Assembly (NCBI RefSeq): GCF_004114955.1
Contig: NZ_CP030053.1
Span: 620,001-684,000, forward strand
Direction of reading: 5' to 3'
Length of the DNA stretch: 64,000 nt
Source of the DNA: Bradyrhizobium guangzhouense
GTDB taxonomy: Bacteria > Pseudomonadota > Alphaproteobacteria > Rhizobiales > Xanthobacteraceae
Part shown: in pieces, positions 37,613-45,454 of the stretch
Position numbering within the stretch: the first letter of the stretch is position 1
How the letters are laid out: every line of letters starts with the position of its first letter
The notes under the pieces: model-generated
The model's input: the letters and a program-made list of their open reading frames with translations, nothing else
What the model was told of the DNA's origin: nothing
Database searches by the model: none
Program-made: the position numbers and the translations under genes

Positions 37613-38715
37613 TGCGCGGCACCTTCACAGATCTCAGGCGTCTTCTGCTCGCGAGCATCGCCTGCGTGCTGGGCGCAGCATTGCTCACCTATCTCGTCGA
37701 TCCCCTGCAACTGTTTCGGCCCTCGCGGTTCGGCGCCTTCTATTCCGACGATACGCGCGTCCAAAATGCCGGGCTGATCCGGAGCCAATCGTTCGACACC
37801 GTCTTCATGGGCACCTCGCTCGCGATTCACTTCCGCCAGAGCGACATCGATCGCGTGCTCGGCGTGCACTCGCTCAAGCTGGCGATGACCGGGTCGAATT
37901 CGCGCCAGCAAAGCTTCGTGCTGGAGCAGGCGATCGATCGCGGCGCGAAGCGCGTGATCTGGGAGATGGATGATTTCATCTTCGTCGATGCCGCTGACAT
38001 CGAGTCGGATCCCTATTTTTCCGTCGATCTCTATCGCCGGACGACGAAGGGCATCGCGTCCTATCTGTTCAGCGCCGCGATGGCGAAGGAATCCCTGTTC
38101 ACGCTGTTGCGGTCGGTCCCGCCGTTGAAGCGGCCTCTAACGGAGGCGGCGCCATATCTTCCCGTCAAGTTCGCGCTATCAGATGTCGACGACATCTATG
38201 CTCTGCCGCGAAACTTCGATATCGCGCGCGACTACAACCCGAACAAGGCGCTGGCTTCCTTCGCCTACATCACTGCGCCCTCGCGCAGCCGCTTCCTCGG
38301 CGAAGGCTATGGTTTTGACGCCATGGTCGGGCATTTCGAGCAGGATGCCGTGGGTCTGATCACGCGCCATCCGGACGTGACCTTCGACATCTACTTCCCG
38401 CCCTATTCGATCCTGCAATTCGTCGCGATGCGCGATGCCTCGCCCGAGACGCTGAAGATCGTCCTGGATCTCACGGCTGACATTGCGCGGCGCCTGACGC
38501 AGCTTCCCAATGTACGCCTGCACGATTTCCGCGCGATCAAGCCGGTGACGCATGATCTCGCCAATTACGGCGACGTCATCCACCATTCGCCCGTGGTGGA
38601 TGCGATGGTGCTGTCGTGGCTGGCGAGTGGGCAGTATCGGGTTGACGCGAGCAAGCCGCTGGCGTCGCTGGATGCGCTGAAAGCGCAGATCGAAGCGTAT
38701 CGCTTGGAACGTTGA
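37612..38715 (+). CDS. SGNH-like extracytoplasmic partner of the MBOAT protein
   Basis: A protein of 367 residues with an N-terminal membrane anchor or signal (LLLASIACVLGAALLTYLV). MGTSLAIHF places S69 in a GxS nucleophile position, and GDVIHHS near the C-terminus gives D321-x-x-H324, the Ser/DxxH arrangement of SGNH/GDSL and AlgX/AlgJ-type acetyltransferases. Overall sequence is unlike the alginate proteins I know, so the family call rests on these motifs and on the 1-nt overlap with the MBOAT gene. Confidence 0.65.
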   Translation: MRGTFTDLRRLLLASIACVLGAALLTYLVDPLQLFRPSRFGAFYSDDTRVQNAGLIRSQSFDTVFMGTSLAIHFRQSDIDRVLGVHSLKLAMTGSNSRQQSFVLEQAIDRGAKRVIWEMDDFIFVDAADIESDPYFSVDLYRRTTKGIASYLFSAAMAKESLFTLLRSVPPLKRPLTEAAPYLPVKFALSDVDDIYALPRNFDIARDYNPNKALASFAYITAPSRSRFLGEGYGFDAMVGHFEQDAVGLITRHPDVTFDIYFPPYSILQFVAMRDASPETLKIVLDLTADIARRLTQLPNVRLHDFRAIKPVTHDLANYGDVIHHSPVVDAMVLSWLASGQYRVDASKPLASLDALKAQIEAYRLER

Positions 38716-38723
38716 TCTTACCC

Positions 38724-38740
38724 TCTCCCACAAGGGGAGA
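38724..38740. terminator. hairpin between convergent genes
   Basis: TCTCCC and GGGAGA form a stem around a short ACAAG loop, 8 bp after the SGNH-like gene stop and 15 bp before the end of the aminotransferase gene. It resembles one arm of the family D repeats, so it could be a truncated repeat serving as a terminator. Confidence 0.4.
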
Positions 38741-38754
38741 AGGAAGAACGGCGC

Positions 38755-39942
38755 CTACACCGCCACTTGCTCGCCGAGATACGACACTGCGGCCTCGAGC
38801 CCGCCCTTGCCGTGCGGGATCTTCAGCGCGTTGAGGCCGACCTCGATCACCCCTAACGTGCCGAGCAGCATCGGCGCGTTGACATGGCCCATATGGGCGA
38901 TGCGGAAGGCTTGTCCGGAGAGGTCGCCGATGCCGGTGCCGAGCACCACGCCGCACTTCTCCTTGCAGTAGCGTTGCAGCACTGCGGGGTCGAAGCCGGT
39001 GCTCATGGTCACCGTGGTCACGGTGTTGGAGCGCTCATGCGGTTCGGCGACGTTGAAGCCGAGCACCTGGCCTTCGGTCCAGGCGCCGACCGCGCGGCGC
39101 GTCGCTTCGCCGAGCAGAGCGTGGCGGCGGAAGGCGTGTTCCAGCCCTTCCTCGTGCAGCATGTCGATCGCCTTACGCAGGGCGAACAGCAGATGCACCG
39201 GCGCGGTGCCGGCATATTTGCGATAATTCTCGGTGCCCTCGCGCTCGCTCCAGCTCCAATAGGGCGTCGACATGTTGGCCTTCTTGTGCACTTCCTGCGC
39301 GCGCGCGCTGGCCGCGACGAAGCCGAGGCCGGGCGGTGTCATCAGGCCCTTCTGCGAGCCGCACATCGCGACGTCGATGCCCCATTTGTCCATCTCGAAC
39401 GGCATGCAGCCGAGCGAGGCGACGGTGTCGACCATGTACAGCGCCGGATGGCCGGCGGCCTTGATCGCCTTGCCGATCGCCTCGATGTCGTTCTGCACGC
39501 CGGAGGCCGTGTCGATCTGGACGACGACGACGGCCTTGATCTTGTGCTCGGTGTCGCGGCGGAGCCGCTCCTCGACCTCATGCGGCCGTACCGCGCGGCG
39601 CCAGTCGCCCTTGAGCACCTCGACCTCGGCGCCCATCAGGGCTGCCGCATTGCCCCAGCCGATCGCGAAGCGTCCGCTCTCCAGCACAAGCACCTTGTCC
39701 CCGCGCGACAGCACGTTGCTCAAAGCGGCTTCCCAGGCGCCGTGGCCGTTGGCGATGTAGATGTAGGATTTGCCTTTGGTCGCGAACAGACCAGAGATGT
39801 CGCGGAGCAGGCTTTCAGTGAGCTCGAGCATCTCCCTGGAGTAGATGTCGATCGCCGGACGATGCATCGCCTGGAGCACCGCGTCGGGCATCGTGGTGGG
39901 TCCGGGGATGGCCAGAAATTCCCGGCCCGCGCGAACGGTCAT
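38755..39942 (-). CDS. class V aminotransferase, serine/alanine-glyoxylate type
   Basis: A PLP enzyme of 395 residues. The Schiff-base lysine is K198 in CGSQKGLMTPPGLGF, preceded by VVVVQIDTASGVQND and VDTVASLG, which are typical of serine-glyoxylate and alanine-glyoxylate aminotransferases (serine or alanine plus glyoxylate to hydroxypyruvate or pyruvate plus glycine). The N-terminus REFLAIPGPTTMPDAVL is also characteristic. GGAAGA is placed 6 nt before ATG 39942. It stands alone. Purine-linked or 2-aminoethylphosphonate aminotransferases are less likely alternatives. Confidence 0.88.
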   Translation of the reverse strand: MTVRAGREFLAIPGPTTMPDAVLQAMHRPAIDIYSREMLELTESLLRDISGLFATKGKSYIYIANGHGAWEAALSNVLSRGDKVLVLESGRFAIGWGNAAALMGAEVEVLKGDWRRAVRPHEVEERLRRDTEHKIKAVVVVQIDTASGVQNDIEAIGKAIKAAGHPALYMVDTVASLGCMPFEMDKWGIDVAMCGSQKGLMTPPGLGFVAASARAQEVHKKANMSTPYWSWSEREGTENYRKYAGTAPVHLLFALRKAIDMLHEEGLEHAFRRHALLGEATRRAVGAWTEGQVLGFNVAEPHERSNTVTTVTMSTGFDPAVLQRYCKEKCGVVLGTGIGDLSGQAFRIAHMGHVNAPMLLGTLGVIEVGLNALKIPHGKGGLEAAVSYLGEQVAV

Positions 39943-40048
39943 TGCTATCTTCCTTGTGTCGTGAAGACTGTCTGGTGGGTCGCTGATTTACTCTTCTACG
40001 CGGCGGGAGGCCTCGAGAAAAGCACGTAAAATGCAGGTCTGAGCGCCC

Positions 40049-40798
40049 CTATCGCTTAGTCTCCCGGCAGCCGGCGGCCTCCGCCTCCTCGACCGAGCAG
40101 AACCAGCGGGTGCCCTTGCTGATCTTCATCTTGATCTGGGCGTACCAGCGGCTGGTTGGCTTGTGGTAGATGCACTCGCCGGACGAGTTGACGTTGCCCT
40201 TGATGGTGCAATCCGGCGACGGGGCGACCGGTCCCGACGCCGAGGCGAGCAGCACCGCATGGGCGCCCTCGGGCGGCTTGGTGGCACCCAGGATTGCGGT
40301 CTTCTTGTTGCGCACGCGCCAGTCCCAAGGCGCGATGAAGGCGCCCTGCCACATCCCGGCCTTGGCTTCACGCGCGGCGGCCTCGTCCGCCTCATAGTCC
40401 TTCGAGAGGCGGGTGTAGGCCAGCGCCCAGCCGCTGCGCACCAGCCATTTCTGGATGTCCTCGCCGCCGACCTCGCAGCGCGCCACGGTGCGACCGCGCC
40501 GGTCGATCGAGCGGGCATGGCAGACCCAGGTCTTGCCTTCGGTGTGTTTGGCGAGTTCGTCGCGCGCTGCGACGCCGCAGGTCCAGCGCTCGCTCTTGGT
40601 GTTGAGGCAGAGCTGGTCTGCTGAGGGAGCGTCGATGCCGCCGAGCCGGATTCGCGTGTTGCCGACCATGACCGAATCGCCATCGCGGATCTTCGCGGTG
40701 CCGGTGATGTCGGCGGCGTGCGCCAGCGACGGTAAGCCGAACAAAGACAGGGCAATCAGGAATTTTCGCAACATGCCGGTCCGCATTGTCGTCCGCAT
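40049..40798 (-). CDS. secreted SNase-like (thermonuclease family) protein
   Basis: A signal peptide (MLRKFLIALSLFGLPSLAHAAD) leads into a staphylococcal-nuclease-like OB-fold: RDGDSVMVGNTRIRLGGIDAP, then AARDELAKH and DRRGRTVARC, which supply the Arg/Glu/Arg positions of this family. The C-terminal ~80 residues hold several cysteines and a lysine-rich end. I take ATG 40798, though 40786 and 40774 are equally possible starts since no ribosome site is strong. An extracytoplasmic nuclease role is expected. Confidence 0.75.
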   Translation of the reverse strand: MRTTMRTGMLRKFLIALSLFGLPSLAHAADITGTAKIRDGDSVMVGNTRIRLGGIDAPSADQLCLNTKSERWTCGVAARDELAKHTEGKTWVCHARSIDRRGRTVARCEVGGEDIQKWLVRSGWALAYTRLSKDYEADEAAAREAKAGMWQGAFIAPWDWRVRNKKTAILGATKPPEGAHAVLLASASGPVAPSPDCTIKGNVNSSGECIYHKPTSRWYAQIKMKISKGTRWFCSVEEAEAAGCRETKR

Positions 40799-40907
40799 TG
40801 TCTTGGGAACATCTTGATAGGCCGCGCAATTGTGGTCGGCTTTGGGCCTCGCGGCCAGCATATGCCGAACGGATAGGCTTTCAACTTCCCGTCATTGATT
40901 GTCTCTC

Positions 40908-41040
40908 GTGTCCCGGACGCGGTGCGGCGTGTAACGCCGCTCCGCAGAGCCGGGACCCAGAAAATCACCGACGCAACTCTAAGCGACATGGGCCCCCGCT
41001 CAGCAGCGCATCACTGCGTGCTGCGCTGCGTCCGGGGCAC
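40908..41040. repeat. family A intergenic palindromic element, copy 2
   Basis: GTGTCCCGGACGC (40908-40920) pairs with GCGTCCGGGGCAC (41028-41040). The inner GCAGCGCATCAC-like hairpin is near the right end here, whereas in copy 1 (26775-26904) it is near the left end, so the two copies are in opposite orientation. It occupies the gap between two minus-strand genes. Confidence 0.8.
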
Positions 41041-41053
41041 GCGTGCGACAATT

Positions 41054-42781
41054 TCACCCCCGCGCCATCGCCCGCTTCGCCACCGCGAGCCCCATCAGCA
41101 CGAAGGCCGACGTCACCTCGGGTCCCCCCACCAGGATCCGCGTCGGGGTCTTCATCTTGTTCCATTCATAGGCGCGGAACGGGCCGCGGCGGCCGCCTTC
41201 GCCTGTCGCGTTGACGATCACGTTCAGCGCCGGGGCGAAGGCGCGCGGATCGGCGCCGAGATGACCGAGCGCGATCAGCGCCAGGGCTGCGTCGAACACG
41301 TTCATCTCCGCGGCCATCAGCTCGCCCTTGACGTAGGAGAGCACGCGGTGGCGGATGAAATCGAAATCGCCGTCGGGATCGATCGCGGCCTGCGCCGCCA
41401 GCGGCAAAGCCAGGAAGGCCTGATAACAGCGGCCGAAATAGGCGCAGTAGAGCTCCGGCAGATAATAGATGTGCGAGCGCGGATTGGCGAAGGCGCCGCT
41501 CGCCGCCAGGCGCTTCTGGAAGCCGATGATACGATGCACGGTCGCGAGCCGTGCCGGCGTCTCCAGGATCTTCCAGCGCGCCAGGTTGCGAAAGCTCACC
41601 TCGAGAATGTCGAGATTGAGCGTCGGATCGAGATCGTTGCCGTAGGGGCGCTCGCCCCGGAGATTGTCGATCCAGGTGGCAACGCCGCCTTCGTAATCGA
41701 TGTTATCGTTGAGCGGCACCGTCACGCGCGGCTCGTTGACGCCGGCCCACACCTGGTAGCCCGCGTAGAAATCCAAAAGCGGCTGGTCGATGATCGGATC
41801 GGTGCAGCCGGCCTGCGTCGCAGCCGAGATCGAGCACGCCGTGGTGTCGCAGTCAGGTACATAGACGCCAAAGCCGAGATCCTGCTTGATCTGGGCGAAA
41901 TAGCGGGAGAAGCGCGGATGCGGCGCCGGCGCGAGCGCCGTGATGACGTTGAAGCGCGCGCCATCTGCGCCCTCCACTTCCTCGCGGCTGATGTTGACGC
42001 AGAAATCGACCATGTCGGCGATGGCGCGCTCGGCGGCGGCTTTGTCGGCCGGCGACGCGAGCCCGCTTTCGACGTAGCCCAGCAACGCCTCGATGAAGAA
42101 GGCATCGTAATAGGCCGAGCGGTGGCGGATCTGCACCGGCTCCCACATCGGCTCGGCGATGCCGCTCCAGGGTGGATTGACCACGGCGCGCGCGGGCGAG
42201 CGCGCGATGAAGATGCGGGCGAGGTTGAACAGCAGCGAGGAGTTCTTGTAGCCGCGTGCATTCAAGCCGGTGAGCGCCATGATCAGCTCGCGCCCGCGGA
42301 AGTCCGGATCGCCGATCAGGTTGAAGGCGGCATAGGTCGGCAGGAAGCCGTTCTTGCGGTAAGAGCCGAGCAGATGCTGTGCGCAATCGCGGATCGCGCC
42401 GTCGATCTGCACCAGTGCCGGCATCGCGCCGACGAACGCGGCCGGCGGCGGCTTGGGATGGTCGAGCGCGATGGTGTCGACGAGTTCGGCGACCGGCGCG
42501 CCGACCGCCGCCCAGTCGGGCTCGGCATCGTCGCGGGCACGGACCAAGGCCTCGCGCAGCCGGGCGAGCCTCGCCTCGTCGCGCAGCTCGGGGAGGCCGG
42601 CACGGCGTAGCAGCATCCGCAGCGCGGGATTTCCCAGCGCGGTCTTGTAGAATTTCGCCAGATGCGGATCTCCGCCGGCGGTAGCAGACATCAAGGGATC
42701 ACAGACGTCGTAAAGCGAGGGGCCGTCCTTGCGGGCCGTCAGCGCACGGCACGCGGCACCTGCGAAATAATGAAAGCTCAT
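41054..42781 (-). CDS. large protein of unknown family
   Basis: I recognise no domain. The start at ATG 42781 (MSFHYFAGAACRAL, with AGG before it) gives 575 residues; the frame runs on to 42985 without coding character. The protein is largely helical with many aromatic residues, e.g. NARGYKNSSLLFNLARIF and WEPVQIRHRSAYYDAFF. It has no signal peptide and no clear transmembrane helix, except perhaps a hydrophobic C-terminus (EVTSAFVLMGLAVAK). A fold of repeated alpha-helices, as in cyclases or glycan-active enzymes, is only a guess. It faces the caspase-fold gene head to head across 413 bp. Confidence 0.7.
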   Translation of the reverse strand: MSFHYFAGAACRALTARKDGPSLYDVCDPLMSATAGGDPHLAKFYKTALGNPALRMLLRRAGLPELRDEARLARLREALVRARDDAEPDWAAVGAPVAELVDTIALDHPKPPPAAFVGAMPALVQIDGAIRDCAQHLLGSYRKNGFLPTYAAFNLIGDPDFRGRELIMALTGLNARGYKNSSLLFNLARIFIARSPARAVVNPPWSGIAEPMWEPVQIRHRSAYYDAFFIEALLGYVESGLASPADKAAAERAIADMVDFCVNISREEVEGADGARFNVITALAPAPHPRFSRYFAQIKQDLGFGVYVPDCDTTACSISAATQAGCTDPIIDQPLLDFYAGYQVWAGVNEPRVTVPLNDNIDYEGGVATWIDNLRGERPYGNDLDPTLNLDILEVSFRNLARWKILETPARLATVHRIIGFQKRLAASGAFANPRSHIYYLPELYCAYFGRCYQAFLALPLAAQAAIDPDGDFDFIRHRVLSYVKGELMAAEMNVFDAALALIALGHLGADPRAFAPALNVIVNATGEGGRRGPFRAYEWNKMKTPTRILVGGPEVTSAFVLMGLAVAKRAMARG

Positions 42782-43194
42782 GAAATACCTGGTCGCGGGG
42801 GACTTATCCGGGAGGCCAGGTCGATGACCCGCCCCCCGCAAGTCGTTGAAAAAGCTACCCGGATTCGCAGGAAATTCAAATGTGACTGACGTCACGGAAA
42901 TATCAGGCACGAGGGATGCATGGTCAGCCTCCGGAAGGCTACGGGGATACCTGAAAAAGGAGAAATTCCGATCCAGTATTACCAAATAGATTCAGTGCCT
43001 TAGATCAAATTTTGGACAATCTATTGCCGGGCTGGCGATCTCAGGTTAAGGGTTTATTTGGTGCGGCGCCGCAAATTGCGCGCAATTCGGGGGCACTCCC
43101 CCGGCCGATCCCTCAAACCTAAAGACGCCATCGCGCTACTCAAACAGTGTGCGCGCGCTTGGACGGTCTTTGGCACTGACAGGAATGAACCGAG
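42782..43194. other. divergent promoter region
   Basis: 413 bp between the unknown protein gene and the caspase-fold gene. An AT-rich block (about 42950-43060) with several TATTG/AATCT motifs probably holds both promoters. I see no repeat element and no convincing small gene. Confidence 0.45.
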
Positions 43195-44046
43195 ATGAAT
43201 GTTAGGCAGCTCGACATTTCCCGACGCTCGATTGCGCTCGCCGCGGCCCTCATCGGCACGGTGTCGCTGGCGATCGGCGCCCATGCTGCCCTCAACATGC
43301 GCGCGCTCGACGCCGCCAAGGCCGTTTCGACCGACCAGGTCACCGGCTCGGTCAGCCAGACCTCCTCGCGTCTCGCGCTCGTCATCGGCAATGGTCATTA
43401 CCCCGACGCCAGCGCGCCGCTGACGCAGTCGATCAACGACGCGCGCGCGCTCTCCTCCAGCTTGCGCAAGAACGGTTTTGACGTCGACATGGTGGAAGAC
43501 GCGAGCAAGGACGACATGGTCCGCGCCGTCAACCGCCTGAAGTCCCGCATCAAGCGCGACACCACCGTCCTGCTGTTCTTCGGCGGCTATGGCGTGCAGG
43601 CTGGCCGCGAGAGCTACATGCTGCCTGTCGATGCCGTGATCTGGAAGGAACGCGACGTCCGCCGCCAGGGCATCTCGATCGAAGGCGTGCTCGAGATGAT
43701 GAAGGAGCAGGGCGCCAAGGCCAAGCTCGTCGTGGTCGATGCCTCACGCCGCAATCCTTACGAGCGCCGCTTCCGGTCCTACTCGCACGGCCTCGCGCCG
43801 ATCGGCACGCCCGACAACGCGCTGATCCTGTCGTCCGCTTCACCCGGCAAGGTCGTCGACGACGGCAAGGGCGAGCACTCGACACTGGTCACCGAACTGC
43901 TCAACAACCTCAATGCGCAAGGCACCGCCGAAAGCGTCTTCAACAAGACCCGCGTCGCCATCGCCCGCGCCTCCGAAGGCGACCAGGTCCCGACCGTGTC
44001 GTCCTCGCTGCTCGAGGACGTGCATTTCGACCAGGCCGGCGGCTAG
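43195..44046 (+). CDS. caspase-fold (peptidase C14) protein lacking both catalytic residues
   Basis: A protein of 283 residues. After an N-terminal hydrophobic signal or anchor (SIALAAALIGTVSLAIGAHA), residues ~58-270 follow the bacterial caspase/metacaspase pattern: LALVIGNGHYPDA, INDARALSSSLRKNGFDV, LLFFGGYGVQ and VVVDASRRNP. In active family members the third motif is FSGHGxQ with catalytic His and the fourth is DACRxNP with catalytic Cys. Here they are Y132 and S184. The DNA codons (tat, tca) are unambiguous. The fold is kept but proteolysis should be absent. It probably works outside the cytoplasm as a binding or decoy protein. Confidence 0.8.
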   Translation: MNVRQLDISRRSIALAAALIGTVSLAIGAHAALNMRALDAAKAVSTDQVTGSVSQTSSRLALVIGNGHYPDASAPLTQSINDARALSSSLRKNGFDVDMVEDASKDDMVRAVNRLKSRIKRDTTVLLFFGGYGVQAGRESYMLPVDAVIWKERDVRRQGISIEGVLEMMKEQGAKAKLVVVDASRRNPYERRFRSYSHGLAPIGTPDNALILSSASPGKVVDDGKGEHSTLVTELLNNLNAQGTAESVFNKTRVAIARASEGDQVPTVSSSLLEDVHFDQAGG

Positions 44047-44070
44047 GTTTTTTCGCCGGTCTTCTAGGTT

Positions 44071-44151
44071 GGATTAGCCGAAGGCGTAATCCACCACTTC
44101 TCTCTCGTCAGCTTTGAAACCAAAAAGGTGGGTTACGCCTTCGGCTAACCC
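44071..44151. repeat. family F palindromic element (25-bp arms)
   Basis: The arms 44071-44095 and 44127-44151 are complementary except at two positions, where the changes still allow G-U pairing. The core is TTAGCCGAAGGCGTAA. It lies after the caspase-fold gene and before the convergent adaptor gene and probably serves as a transcript end. I recall this motif as a common intergenic repeat in bradyrhizobia. Confidence 0.75.
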
Positions 44152-44169
44152 ACCCTATGACGTTTGCCC

Positions 44170-45057
44170 CTACTTCGCCGCTTCGCTCGCCATCACCGGC
44201 CGCACCGGATCGCCTTCGCGCAGCAGCGCGCCGGCGCGGGCGACGACGATGTCGCCTTCGTTCAGTCCATCGCGCACTTCGATATTGCCGCCCGACATCA
44301 ATCCGATCTCGACGCGCTTGGTCTCGACGCGATTGCGGCGGATCACCTGCACCACGGTGCCGGCGGATGAATATTGCACCGCTGTCAGCGGCACCGCGAC
44401 GTTGCAGCTCTGCCCGGTCTTGATCAGCGCGCGTCCGCTGGCATTGAGCAACAGCCGCCTCTGCGACGAGATGCCGATATAGACCATGCCCTGCTGGATG
44501 TTCGGCTCGACGGTCGGGCCGATGCGGCGCACCTTGCCGTCGATATCGCCGGCACCGGCAATGCGCACGGTGACAGGCTGACCAACCGCGAGCTTGCGGA
44601 CATCGTTGGTCGCGACCAGGCCGACGAGGTCGTATTCGCTGCGGGCCACGATTGTGAACAGCGCCTCGCCTTTGGCCGAGGCAGGCGCGCCGATCTGCGC
44701 GGTCGAGGTGGCGATGATGCCCGCCACGGGTGCCGTGACCTGGAGCGTGCCGCCTTCGGGCAGTGCCAGCCGCGCCAGCACCTGACCCGCCGTCGTGGTG
44801 TCGCCGGCCTCGGCCAGCACGTCCGTCACTTTCAGCCCCGGACGCTCGGGCCGCACCGAGGTCTCCTCGCGGGCGATGATCGAGCCGGTGGCCTCGACGA
44901 TGTCGGAGAAGCAGGATTTGGCCGCCTTCAACACCGTGACCGCCGGCCCCTTGGGCGCGTCGTCATCGGCCGCGCGCGCGGGCAGGGCGGAGACCAGCGC
45001 GAGGCCAGCAAGGGCAACGAAAGTCTGGGATAGGGAACGCGCAGGCAATGAACGCAT
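44170..45057 (-). CDS. periplasmic adaptor (membrane fusion) protein of an efflux system
   Basis: A protein of 295 residues with a Sec signal (FVALAGLALVSALPARA). The body shows the lipoyl/barrel-sandwich split by a short hairpin (ATGSIIAREETSVRPERPG ... VTAPVAGIIATSTAQIGAPA) and the beta-barrel and membrane-proximal parts (RLLLNASGRALIKTGQSCNV), as in HlyD/RND adaptor proteins. No RND pump or outer-membrane channel gene is adjacent, so it is either an orphan adaptor or serves a pump encoded elsewhere. Confidence 0.8.
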   Translation of the reverse strand: MRSLPARSLSQTFVALAGLALVSALPARAADDDAPKGPAVTVLKAAKSCFSDIVEATGSIIAREETSVRPERPGLKVTDVLAEAGDTTTAGQVLARLALPEGGTLQVTAPVAGIIATSTAQIGAPASAKGEALFTIVARSEYDLVGLVATNDVRKLAVGQPVTVRIAGAGDIDGKVRRIGPTVEPNIQQGMVYIGISSQRRLLLNASGRALIKTGQSCNVAVPLTAVQYSSAGTVVQVIRRNRVETKRVEIGLMSGGNIEVRDGLNEGDIVVARAGALLREGDPVRPVMASEAAK

Positions 45058-45282
45058 CGGTCATTCCGGTTGGTCGCAAGGCTCTAGGCGGTAAGGCCTT
45101 CATCGATAGCAGAAGCGACGGCGGCGGGCCATGGGCTGACCGGATGAGAAATGCCGCAGCGCAGGCGGCGCGACACCGCCTGTTGAATTAGTCTTCGGAA
45201 AGGCAAAGAGGTTCGCTGTTCCACGTCTAGGGCAGGGCAATCGCAAATGGTGAGCACGATGCCGCGGCATTGCCAGTCGGCT

Positions 45283-45428
45283 CCCTCTCCCGCTTGCGGG
45301 AGAGGGTCGGGGAGAGGGTGTCTCCACAACGGGACAATCCCCAAGAGGAAAGAACCCTCACCCGCCACGCCTGGGACGATGCTTCGCATCGCCCGGAGCG
45401 TGTCGGCCTCTTCCGCAAGCGGGAGAGG
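45283..45428. repeat. family D intergenic palindromic element, copy 1
   Basis: It begins with CCCTCTCCCGC (45283-45293) and GCGGGAGAGGG (45296-45306), a perfect 11-bp hairpin, and ends with a related hairpin at 45407-45428. A third hairpin (GGGCGATGCGAAGCATC type) lies between them. The gap 45058-45454 holds nothing else I can name. Copy 2 in opposite orientation is at 60772-60917. Confidence 0.85.
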
Positions 45429-45454
45429 CGGAGCAAGCCGGCGGACCTCACCCC

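Noticed and set aside
40895..42610. 571-codon plus-strand frame through a family A repeat and the unknown protein gene
   Set aside because: It begins inside a repeat and has the Arg/Asp/Gly/His composition of a shadow. The minus-strand frame has normal amino-acid composition. Because that protein is unrecognised this is slightly less certain than the other shadows.
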